From Calditrichota bacterium (lineage in GTDB: Bacteria; Electryoneota; RPQS01): a stretch of DNA of 6,849 nucleotides. The stretch lies in NCBI GenBank assembly GCA_020057985.1, contig JAGVEU010000248.1:1-6849 (forward strand), given 5' to 3'. Below are positions 1 through 6,102 of the stretch, piece after piece. The position numbers were made by a program, and so were the translations under genes. The notes under the pieces were generated by a model. It saw only the letters and a program-made list of their open reading frames with translations. It was not told the DNA's origin and made no database searches. Each line of letters starts with the position of its first letter. Position 1 is the first letter of the stretch.

Positions 1-2
1 AG

Positions 3-2423
3 CAACCAGAAGTCTGTAGCGATGGCACGGGCAATCAGCTCGTTGCTTGGGAGGATAACAATTCCAGCGAGATTCGCGCTGCCAAGATCACGCTCGATGG
101 TCAATTGCCTTGGGGTGGAGATGGAGTGATGGTTCGCTCAACGGGGAATTATGTACGACGAATTAGTGTCTGTTCTGACGGCGCAGATGGATGCTTCGTG
201 GCATGGGATGAAAGGGTAAGTTCATACAACGATATTGTCGCACAACGGCTGAGCGCAAGCGGAGATCTGCTTTGGCAGGCAAACGGAATAACTCTTTGCA
301 ACATGCCGTATGACCAAATGAATGTTGACATCGCAACCAGTGTCAATAGCGGGCAGCCCGACGGATTCGTTGCCATCTGGCAGGACGGTCGCGTCAACGG
401 CTGGGGCTTCGAGGTATATGCCCAAAAAATCCTGCCTGACGGACAAACCGTGTGGACGACAAACGGCCTGAAGGTCGCCGGAGATGCCACTCCTGATGGA
501 GGTTCGTCCTATGAGTCCGTCTGTGTGACTTCGGATCGTTATGGCGGTCTGGTGTGCGCGTGGAACAGGAACATCACCACGTGGTATGAAACCAATATCT
601 CAGCATCCCGCGTCGCATCAAACGGTCAATTGCTCTGGGGAACGAATGGCGTGGAAATCGCATCTTCTCGCGGCAATGCAATTTTCGGCGAAATCCTCAA
701 TGATTTCGGAACCGGAGTGTTTGTGTTGTGGCAAACCGCATCTGCGCCGGCATCCGGATTGCGTGTGCAACGGCTGGATCTCTCCTCCGGCAATTCCTTG
801 CTAACCCCCGGCGGCTTGATGATCGCACCCGGAATGGACGGCGTCGCGGATGATCTCGAAGCTATTTCTCTTGGAGGAAATCGTGTCGCATACGTTTGGA
901 AAGACTCGCGCAACAGCGATGGGTATCACCTCTATTACCAAGTTGCAGATTCCACAGGTCACACTGAACGAACTCCCAACGGCCAACCTCTGACCACCGA
1001 TTCCATTTGGACACAACAAGACGATCCAAAGTTGTGCAGTGATGGCAGCGGGGGATTCTTTGCCGCGTATGTTGCAATAAACAACACAGTTCGAATTCGT
1101 CTTTCCCATGTGAATGTGCAAGGAGAGGTTGTCGCGCCGTTGAATGGAGCATTTGTATTGGACATCGGAAATGACCAGATGACTCCCTATCTCACACCTG
1201 ATGGTGCCGGTGGTTGCTATGTGGCGTGGACAGCCTATAATGACAGTTGGTGGATAGACCTCTGGGTTATGCGAATGAGCGCCGCTTGTCAACCGGTTTG
1301 GTCACAACCCACACGGCTGACCGATTCAGATACGGACGAGTATCTTCGCGGAATACTCACAGATCCCGACGGCAGTTGCATGTTGGTCTGGGGAGGTGGC
1401 ACCTTTAACGAACGGAATATTTACAGCGCTCGCATCGGTCTGGATGGTACAGTTAACTGGATTCACGACGTATGTTCCGCTGTAAACGAACAAGAGTATC
1501 CGGCGATGGCGTCAGACGGTCAAGGTGGTGCTTATTATGCCTGGCGAGACGAGCGCACCGGCGGACAAACTCGCGTTGTTTATGCACAGCACCTTGCCGC
1601 AAATGGCACGGAACTGTGGGCGCATAATGGCATTCTCGTTCCGGGTTCATCTTCAGTGTATCGAGTCGCTATCAGCCCCAATCGTCTTGGAAATCTATTT
1701 GTTGTATGGGAAGATTTTCGCAACGGCGATAACTTGGATCTCTTTGCGCAAAAGCTCGCTCCCGATGGCAACGCACTATGGTCGGACACCGGAGCTGTGG
1801 TGTGCGTTGCGCCCGGCGATCAATCGGAAGTCTCTTTGCGTACCGATGGCTTGGATGGCTTGTTTATCACTTGGACGGACGGCGATCCGTGGCAGAACGC
1901 ACATATCTACGCCACTCATTGGAAATCCAACGGTGAAGCGGTCAGTGATTTCTGGCAGCCACAGCGCGGCACTCAGATCAGTGGAACTGAAGGAACTCAG
2001 AAGGATGCCGTTCTTGCTGATGATGGAGCCGGTGGATGGTTCGTAGCGTGGCTTGATGTGCGTGGCGACGGTGATTGGCGATTCGCGGAAGTGTATGCTC
2101 AGCGTATCGAGGACGGCTATTCCCCACTCAGCACGGACAAGCGTTCGCGCGAGATTCCAGATGTGTTCTCGCTCGCCCAGAACTATCCTAATCCGTTCAA
2201 TCCGAGCACGGCAATTTCGTTCACGCTGCCACGCGCCAGCGATGTCACCCTGCGGATATTTGACATTCTGGGCCGCGAAGTAATGACCCTTTCTAATGGC
2301 AGAATGAATACCGGAAGTCATCGAGTATTTCTGGATGCGTCAATCCTTTCGTCCGGCATGTATATTTATCGCCTGCAAGCCGATGGCTTCAATGCCAGCA
2401 GGAAAATGATCGTGCTGAAATGA
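3..2423 (+). CDS. Secreted repeat protein with type IX secretion C-terminal sorting domain (5' end outside window)
   Basis: The frame is open from the window edge (first full codon at 3, reading QPEVCSDGTGNQLVAW), so this is the last 806 residues of a longer protein. A TTG at 105 could be mistaken for a start, but the same repeat pattern continues upstream of it. The body is about 13 degenerate repeats of roughly 55 residues. Each has a DGxGGxFVAWxDxR strand, then an IYAQRL-like strand, then a G-x-x-LW-x-x-NG turn. This suggests a beta-propeller or beta-sandwich array, but the fold is inferred. The last 84 residues (2169-2420) form a Por secretion tail: QNYPNPFNPSTAISFTLP, then RIFDILGREV, then GMYIYRLQADG and a basic end RKMIVLK. 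In this family the tail directs export through the type IX system and is usually cleaved with surface attachment or release. The substrate or binding partner is unknown. Confidence is high for the secretion tail and low for the role of the repeats. Confidence 0.9.
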   Translation, partial: QPEVCSDGTGNQLVAWEDNNSSEIRAAKITLDGQLPWGGDGVMVRSTGNYVRRISVCSDGADGCFVAWDERVSSYNDIVAQRLSASGDLLWQANGITLCNMPYDQMNVDIATSVNSGQPDGFVAIWQDGRVNGWGFEVYAQKILPDGQTVWTTNGLKVAGDATPDGGSSYESVCVTSDRYGGLVCAWNRNITTWYETNISASRVASNGQLLWGTNGVEIASSRGNAIFGEILNDFGTGVFVLWQTASAPASGLRVQRLDLSSGNSLLTPGGLMIAPGMDGVADDLEAISLGGNRVAYVWKDSRNSDGYHLYYQVADSTGHTERTPNGQPLTTDSIWTQQDDPKLCSDGSGGFFAAYVAINNTVRIRLSHVNVQGEVVAPLNGAFVLDIGNDQMTPYLTPDGAGGCYVAWTAYNDSWWIDLWVMRMSAACQPVWSQPTRLTDSDTDEYLRGILTDPDGSCMLVWGGGTFNERNIYSARIGLDGTVNWIHDVCSAVNEQEYPAMASDGQGGAYYAWRDERTGGQTRVVYAQHLAANGTELWAHNGILVPGSSSVYRVAISPNRLGNLFVVWEDFRNGDNLDLFAQKLAPDGNALWSDTGAVVCVAPGDQSEVSLRTDGLDGLFITWTDGDPWQNAHIYATHWKSNGEAVSDFWQPQRGTQISGTEGTQKDAVLADDGAGGWFVAWLDVRGDGDWRFAEVYAQRIEDGYSPLSTDKRSREIPDVFSLAQNYPNPFNPSTAISFTLPRASDVTLRIFDILGREVMTLSNGRMNTGSHRVFLDASILSSGMYIYRLQADGFNASRKMIVLK

Positions 2424-2443
2424 TCCTGTGATATGCCATAACG

Positions 2444-2559
2444 GCTGTCATCCTGAACGAAGTGAAGGATTACTGAAAGTTGGTCCAAATGAATTCGAAG
2501 ACTCTTGCTATCGCACTCTTAGTGATCCTTCACTACGGAAGACCTTTGTTCAGGATGAC
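2444..2559. repeat. Inverted pair of TCATCCTGAAC / AGTGAAGGAT elements
   Basis: The + orientation copy is GCTGTCATCCTGAA-CGA-AGTGAAGGAT at 2444-2470. The opposite copy runs from ATCCTTCACT at 2525-2534 to GTTCAGGATGAC at 2548-2559, with about 13 extra bases between its two halves. The two copies can pair as a long interrupted hairpin with a loop of about 54 bases. It begins 21 bases after the stop of the secreted protein, so it could act as a transcript end or an mRNA-stabilising structure. No T-run follows, so it is not a classical intrinsic terminator. I recognise the sequence as a widespread intergenic repeat type, from memory only. Confidence 0.75.
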
Positions 2560-2744
2560 GGAGGAGGCGGAAGACCTTCATTCGGGATGACAGCCAACTT
2601 GCCGGGCTTCATGTTTGGAAGAAGTGGGCTGAGCAAGAGGGCAGAGATCCTTCACTGCGGAAGACCTTGTTCAGGATGACAGAGGGGGCGGATGACCTTG
2701 TTCAGGATGACAGAGGGGGCGGATGACCTTGTGTTCAGGATGAC
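2539..2744. repeat. Repeated units ending in TTCAGGATGAC, including a 31-bp tandem duplication
   Basis: Five related units share (A/G)AxGACCTT followed by TTCAGGATGAC. They start at 2539, 2571 (degenerate, TTCGGGATGAC), 2661, 2692 and 2723. The 2661-2691 and 2692-2722 units are head-to-tail 31-bp copies that differ only at the second base and both end in AGAGGGGGCGG. The 2723 unit has a two-base insertion (CTTGTGTTC) and loses the G-rich tail. A second ATCCTTCACT half-site at 2647-2656 precedes the 2661 unit. The array looks like expansion of one half of the repeat element by slippage or unequal exchange. Confidence 0.75.
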
Positions 2745-2798
2745 GAATTTGTGGACTGTCATTCTGTAGCTTTGTTTTCGCTGTCTCGGGGAACCAAT

Positions 2799-2875
2799 AA
2801 TCTCAGCTTACTTGCACTGCTAACTTCTTGTTCAATCGGTCGCGAAGAGGAATCCTCTGCAAGTGAGCTGAGATT
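2799..2875. repeat. 18-bp inverted repeat, long-loop hairpin upstream of lysC
   Basis: AATCTCAGCTTACTTGCA at 2799-2816 pairs with TGCAAGTGAGCTGAGATT at 2858-2875, with 17 of 18 positions complementary and a G-U pair possible at the mismatch in the minus-strand RNA. The intervening 41 bases contain a smaller palindrome GAGGA-A-TCCTC at 2847-2857 directly against the right arm. Its right edge is 87 bases before the aspartate kinase start. It could be a leader structure, a terminator relic, or a small palindromic repeat element. No T-run follows on either strand. Confidence 0.6.
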
Positions 2876-2910
2876 TCTCTGTCTGTAATTCTGAAAAATA
2901 AACGAGGTAG

Positions 2911-2930
2911 GGGCGCATAGCAATGCGCCC
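2911..2930. repeat. Perfect GC-rich hairpin in the lysC leader
   Basis: GGGCGCAT (2911-2918), loop AGCA, ATGCGCCC (2923-2930): eight perfect pairs with a four-base loop. It is preceded by GTAG and followed by GATAAAAAAT. It ends 32 bases before the aspartate kinase ATG. The following tract is A-rich rather than T-rich on the + strand, so it does not look like a + strand terminator. It resembles REP-like palindromes flanked by GTAGGGGC seen in many genomes (from memory), and it could also affect ribosome loading or mRNA stability. Confidence 0.6.
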
Positions 2931-2962
2931 GATAAAAAATATACGACAACAACTCCTAACTC

Positions 2963-4147
2963 ATGCCCCTCATCATCCAAAAATACGGCGGAAAAGCGCT
3001 CGCTAGTCCCGCCGACATCCAGCAAGTTGCGCGTTTGATTTTCGAGCGGCACAACTCCGGCGTGCAGCTCGTGATTGTGGTGTCCGCGATGGGCGATACG
3101 ACCGATCGCTATCTGAGCCTGGCGCGCAGTGTCAATCCTCATGCTGCTGGCCGGGAACTCGATGTGCTGCTTTCGGTTGGAGAACGTATTTCCATTGCCA
3201 TGCTCGCACTGGCTCTCAATGCCCTCGAAGCTGGTCTTGCGGTTTCGCTCACCGGAGCGCAGGCGGGAATTATCACCGACACCGTTCATACTGCGGCTAA
3301 TATCGTGGAAATCCGTCCGCTCCGAGTGCGCGAAATTCTCGATCAAGGCAAAATCCCAGTCATTGCCGGCTATCAGGGAATCACGATTGACAAAAACATC
3401 TCCACCTTGGGGCGAGGCGGCACCGATGCCACCGCGGTTGCTTTGGCCGTTGCCTTAGGTGCAGAGCGTGTGGAATTTATGAAGGATGTGGACGGTGTCC
3501 AGAGTGCCAATCCCAAGCTAATTCCGGTTGCCCGTGTGATCCCTGAACTTCGGTATATAGATGCCCTCGAAATGATGGGCTGCGGAGCCAAAATTCTTCA
3601 GGTTCCGGCAGTCGAACTTGCGTCAGAACACAATGTTCCATTGGTAGTCGGGAACAGTCGGACCGGTGTTCAGGGTACAATCATCAGCGAAAAGCCCTTG
3701 CTGCAAAGAACCCTGATGGCTGTCGTATTGGAACCAAATGTTCACCTCTTGAGTTTTGCATCAAATACTGCTATCTTAAAGGTTATCCGTGAACTCGGTC
3801 AATGCGGCTGCACGCCTCTGTTAACGGTGAGTTCACAGCAAGAGCATGTGATCGTTGTGAAGCGCGAAGAAGCCCAACGTCTGGGTCTTGAAGAGCCCGA
3901 GCACCAGCTTCATCCCTCATCCCTCATCCCTCATCCCTTATCTTTGGTCACTCTCATTGGGCCAGGAGTAGGTGGTCACGGTGATCTTGCTCATGCAGTG
4001 CAAGAACGGCTCGCACCCTACAAGGATCTGCTTGCAGCTTTGAGTCTCACGGAAAGCCGATTGTCTGTGCTCCTTCCGGAGACTCAAGCACAGAATTTCG
4101 CAACGGTAGCGCATGAACTCTGTCTTACTGGTCATGCCTATGGTTGA
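2963..4147 (+). CDS. lysC: Aspartate kinase (aspartokinase), divergent
   Basis: Predicted to phosphorylate L-aspartate with ATP in the cytoplasm, the first step toward lysine/diaminopimelate, threonine and methionine. The length of 394 residues is usual for a monofunctional enzyme. The kinase domain spans about 2-245: KYGG (7-10), VVSAMGDTTD (39-48), DVLLSVGERIS (67-77), TGAQAGIITD (97-106), GRGGTDATAVALA (150-162), KDVDGV (174-179) and GAKILQ (208-213, Lys210). Two ACT regulatory domains should follow (about 252-312 and 328-392), both divergent. Oddities: the usual GG(T/S)(S/C) after KYGG is GGKA, and the usual (T/S)DVDG is KDVDG with NPK instead of DPR. Residues 317-326 (HPSSLIPHPL) are encoded by a heptamer array in the inter-ACT linker. 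The ATG at 2963 is chosen because family proteins begin with a few residues before KYGG. No Shine-Dalgarno sequence is visible. The family call is firm, while normal activity and feedback control are uncertain. Confidence 0.9.
   Translation: MPLIIQKYGGKALASPADIQQVARLIFERHNSGVQLVIVVSAMGDTTDRYLSLARSVNPHAAGRELDVLLSVGERISIAMLALALNALEAGLAVSLTGAQAGIITDTVHTAANIVEIRPLRVREILDQGKIPVIAGYQGITIDKNISTLGRGGTDATAVALAVALGAERVEFMKDVDGVQSANPKLIPVARVIPELRYIDALEMMGCGAKILQVPAVELASEHNVPLVVGNSRTGVQGTIISEKPLLQRTLMAVVLEPNVHLLSFASNTAILKVIRELGQCGCTPLLTVSSQQEHVIVVKREEAQRLGLEEPEHQLHPSSLIPHPLSLVTLIGPGVGGHGDLAHAVQERLAPYKDLLAALSLTESRLSVLLPETQAQNFATVAHELCLTGHAYG
3910..3937 (+). repeat. TCATCCC heptamer array inside lysC
   Basis: Four exact tandem TCATCCC units (3910-3916, 3917-3923, 3924-3930, 3931-3937), then a decayed unit TTATCTT. 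The array falls in the segment encoding the linker between the two ACT domains. The reading frame is kept, giving HPSSLIPHPL. The same heptamer occurs inverted as GGGATGA at 5869-5896. Confidence 0.9.
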
Positions 4148-5864
4148 TACTTGGCAACATCAGTTTCGCTGTGCTTTCTCCCTGACGGCGATTCTCGCGA
4201 TATTCATGGCAGGCATATTGCTCGCCAATCAGGGAGAGCAAGAAACTATGCCGCTTGATGCGGCGGAACACAATTCAGAATTCATGGCTTCTAACGGTCG
4301 TTTCAGCGCACTTACGGTTCGAGTCGGACTCCTGGAAGAGTACAAGAAAATTACTTTCCAGATGCACGGCTGCTATCGCATCGAGTCCCTCAGCGGTGAC
4401 ATCCTGCGCGCGGCCGGAACTTCCAAGTCACGTTGGCGGGCAAGGATTGAAGAATCCGCTCCGGCTCAAATGCTCTATAGTGTGCTGGTTGCGTCTTATC
4501 CGGATAGCGACAAGGCGATGGCATTGGCTGAAATTTTTGCCGGACAAGGACAATCAGCTGTGGTCAATCAAATCGGCGGACCGGTCGAACTGAATGGGAA
4601 CGACGTCGTCAGTGACAATACACAGTATCGCGTTCAAATCGGCAACTTCAAGACAGAAGCCGAAGCACGAGCCTTGCGTGAAACTTGCGATGCTGACTAC
4701 TCGCCACGGATCATTCGTGAGGTCATTCGCAAACCCAAAGGCATGATTGAGTTTTTTGATGCTGACATGACCGAATCCTACATGACCGAGGCGGGCTTCC
4801 GACTTATTCCCGAAGATGCGAATGCGACAGTCACGATTTGCAGTGTGCTCACGGTCTCGGGCTTTACCTATGAAAGACCTGAAGATCGTCGCTACGCCGG
4901 CATCGTGGAAATCTACCTCGATCGTACCGGCGGATTGGCCGCGCTCAACGAAGTGGATATTGACACCTATCTGCGCGGTGTCGTTCCGGCGGAAATGCCG
5001 GCCATGTTTCCCTTCGATGCACTCAAAGCACAAGCCATCGCAGCGCGAACCGTGGTTATGGCGCAAAAAGCGACGCGGCACACCAATGATCCCTTTGAAC
5101 TCTGCGCCCATGTCCATTGTCAGGTCTACTGCGGAGTAACCCGCGATGATGAACGCTCCAATCGCGCCATTGAAGAAACACGCGGCGAACTGCTGGTCTC
5201 AAACGGCGAACTTGTAGACGCTTTCTACAGCGCCGTATGCGGCGGGCATACGGAAGATGCTGAGTTGACTTGGTTGACTCCCATGCGGCATCCAGCGCTT
5301 GGTGTGCCCTGTTCCTGCAGTGACTCGCTCGACTATCCGGACTTGACCACGGAAGCCGGCGTGCGCAGGTGGATTCACTCCAGCCCGAGTGTGTGCTGTA
5401 ATCCGAATAATCACAATCTGCCTCTGCCCGCAGATTATGGTAAGAAACACTTTCGTTGGGAAATCTCCTACACTCGCTCCGAATTGGAAGACATCATTCG
5501 CGACAAGACCGGCGCCGATGTTGGAACTCTTTACGACATTCTTCCCATCTCCCGCGGCAAGTCCGGCCGTCTTGTTGAAATCGAAATCCTCGGCTCCCGC
5601 AGAAATCTGCGTATCAAACGCGAACTGAAAATCCGCCGCGCTCTGGCCAAGACTCAACTTGAAAGCTCCTGTTTTCTTGTTGAAGTTCTCCCTGACAGCA
5701 CGGGATTGCCGATGGAAATCGTCTTCAACGGAGCAGGTTGGGGACACGGCGTGGGCATGTGTCAATGCGGAGCCGCCCGCATGGCCCTCGACGGAATGAC
5801 CTACCAGCAAATCCTCGAGCACTACTACTCCGGCGCAGCCGTAGAAAAGCGATACGGATTCTGA
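4140..5864 (+). CDS. SPOR and SpoIID/LytB domain protein, probable lytic transglycosylase
   Basis: Predicted envelope enzyme cutting peptidoglycan glycan strands lacking stem peptides. Numbering is from the ATG at 4140 (574 residues). A hydrophobic segment at about 12-30 (FSLTAILAIFMAGILLA) looks like a signal peptide or single anchor. A SPOR domain spans about 113-196, with the paired halves YSVLVASYPDSDKA and YRVQIGNFKTEAEA. The SpoIID domain spans about 254-574: VVPAEMP with the expected catalytic Glu285, LKAQAIAART, a Cys/His cluster LCAHVHCQVYCG (322-332) where the family binds metal, CGGHTE (367-372) and GWGHGVGMCQCG (533-544). It is rich in Cys (also 391, 393, 419, 420), so disulfides or metal binding are possible. 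The ATG at 4140 overlaps the lysC stop by 8 bases, suggesting translational coupling. In-frame ATGs at 4134 and 4113 are alternatives, and none has a clear ribosome binding site. Sporulation is not implied, since the domain is common in non-spore-formers. Confidence 0.9.
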   Translation: MVDTWQHQFRCAFSLTAILAIFMAGILLANQGEQETMPLDAAEHNSEFMASNGRFSALTVRVGLLEEYKKITFQMHGCYRIESLSGDILRAAGTSKSRWRARIEESAPAQMLYSVLVASYPDSDKAMALAEIFAGQGQSAVVNQIGGPVELNGNDVVSDNTQYRVQIGNFKTEAEARALRETCDADYSPRIIREVIRKPKGMIEFFDADMTESYMTEAGFRLIPEDANATVTICSVLTVSGFTYERPEDRRYAGIVEIYLDRTGGLAALNEVDIDTYLRGVVPAEMPAMFPFDALKAQAIAARTVVMAQKATRHTNDPFELCAHVHCQVYCGVTRDDERSNRAIEETRGELLVSNGELVDAFYSAVCGGHTEDAELTWLTPMRHPALGVPCSCSDSLDYPDLTTEAGVRRWIHSSPSVCCNPNNHNLPLPADYGKKHFRWEISYTRSELEDIIRDKTGADVGTLYDILPISRGKSGRLVEIEILGSRRNLRIKRELKIRRALAKTQLESSCFLVEVLPDSTGLPMEIVFNGAGWGHGVGMCQCGAARMALDGMTYQQILEHYYSGAAVEKRYGF

Positions 5865-5868
5865 GTAA

Positions 5869-5896
5869 GGGATGAGGGCGGAGGGATGAGGGATGA
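5869..5896 (-). repeat. GGGATGA heptamer array (inverse of the lysC array)
   Basis: Units at 5869-5875, 5876-5882 (degenerate GGGCGGA), 5883-5889 and 5890-5896. GGGATGA is a rotation of the reverse complement of TCATCCC, so this is the same heptamer as in lysC on the other strand. It starts four bases after the SpoIID stop codon and is followed by A-rich AAACTCAAAATCTAAAAT. Confidence 0.85.
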
Positions 5897-5935
5897 AAAC
5901 TCAAAATCTAAAATATGGTACGTCGCCATTACTAG

Positions 5936-5957
5936 CCAGTACCGTCCCCGGTGCTGG
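5936..5957. repeat. Hairpin, 9-bp stem with TCCC loop
   Basis: CCAGTACCG (5936-5944), loop TCCC, CGGTGCTGG (5949-5957). All nine positions pair if one U-G pair is allowed on + strand RNA. No T-run follows, so intrinsic termination is doubtful. It lies 71 bases after the SpoIID stop and could still mark the transcript end or be a palindromic repeat. Confidence 0.5.
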
Positions 5958-5968
5958 TCCGGAACTCT

Positions 5969-5984
5969 CATAATGCACATTATG
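5969..5984. promoter_or_regulatory. Perfect palindrome CATAATG-CA-CATTATG, possible operator
   Basis: Two exact 7-bp inverted arms with a two-base spacer. Its right end is 118 bases upstream of the antitoxin start. Toxin-antitoxin operons are usually repressed by the antitoxin or complex binding a palindrome near the promoter, so this is a candidate. The distance is long and there is no visible second site, so the assignment is weak. Confidence 0.3.
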
Positions 5985-6026
5985 CTGTCATCCTGAATCC
6001 CCCAAGTCATCGAGGGGAGTGAAGGA
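5984..6026 (+). repeat. Variant copy of the TCATCCTGAA / AGTGAAGGAT element
   Basis: GCTGTCATCCTGAA (5984-5997) and AGTGAAGGAT (6018-6027) match the two halves of the copy at 2444-2470 exactly. Here they are separated by 20 bases with CCCC and GGGG arms, instead of the 3 bases CGA. There is no gene between 5865 and 6102, so this spacer is essentially repeat sequence plus the candidate regulatory region of the toxin-antitoxin genes. Confidence 0.75.
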
Positions 6027-6102
6027 TCTCTCCAGATTAAGCCCGTGTACTGCCGGAAGTCAGATTTGATGTTATGAAACAAACAGATACTTGGAAAATA
6101 GA

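Larger units (their letters stand above)
2424..2962. other. Gene-free, repeat-rich spacer (539 bp)
   Basis: I see no credible gene here. An 83-codon frame (2428-2679) is made mostly of repeat sequence and reads HPERSEGLL, a peptide I recognise from spurious translations of this repeat type. The left half (2444-2744) holds several copies of a short element in both orientations. The right half (2799-2930) holds two hairpins upstream of the aspartate kinase gene. No confident sigma promoter, riboswitch or tRNA was found. Confidence 0.8.

Noticed and set aside
105..107. TTG as the start codon of the first gene
   Set aside because: The same frame is open to the window edge and encodes another copy of the repeat motif (SDGTGNQLVAWED), so translation begins upstream.
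2428..2679. 83-codon + strand frame reading HPERSEGLL near its start
   Set aside because: It consists of the intergenic repeat copies and has no domain or start signal. This peptide is a typical false translation of the repeat.
2444..2744. CRISPR array
   Set aside because: Repeat units are adjacent or irregularly spaced, occur in both orientations, and have no uniform unique spacers or cas genes.
2911..2940. Intrinsic terminator at the GGGCGCAT hairpin
   Set aside because: The stem is followed by an A-rich tract on the + strand, and on the minus strand the T-rich tract precedes rather than follows the stem.
2777..2962. Possible lysine riboswitch upstream of the aspartate kinase
   Set aside because: The expected multi-helix L-box core and its conserved AGAGG...GCA-type junctions could not be recognised, and the hairpins present are simple palindromes.
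2759..3346. 195-codon minus-strand frame across the lysC leader and 5' end
   Set aside because: It is antisense to the well-supported aspartate kinase and shows no recognisable domain. It reads across the palindromes and has the look of a shadow frame.
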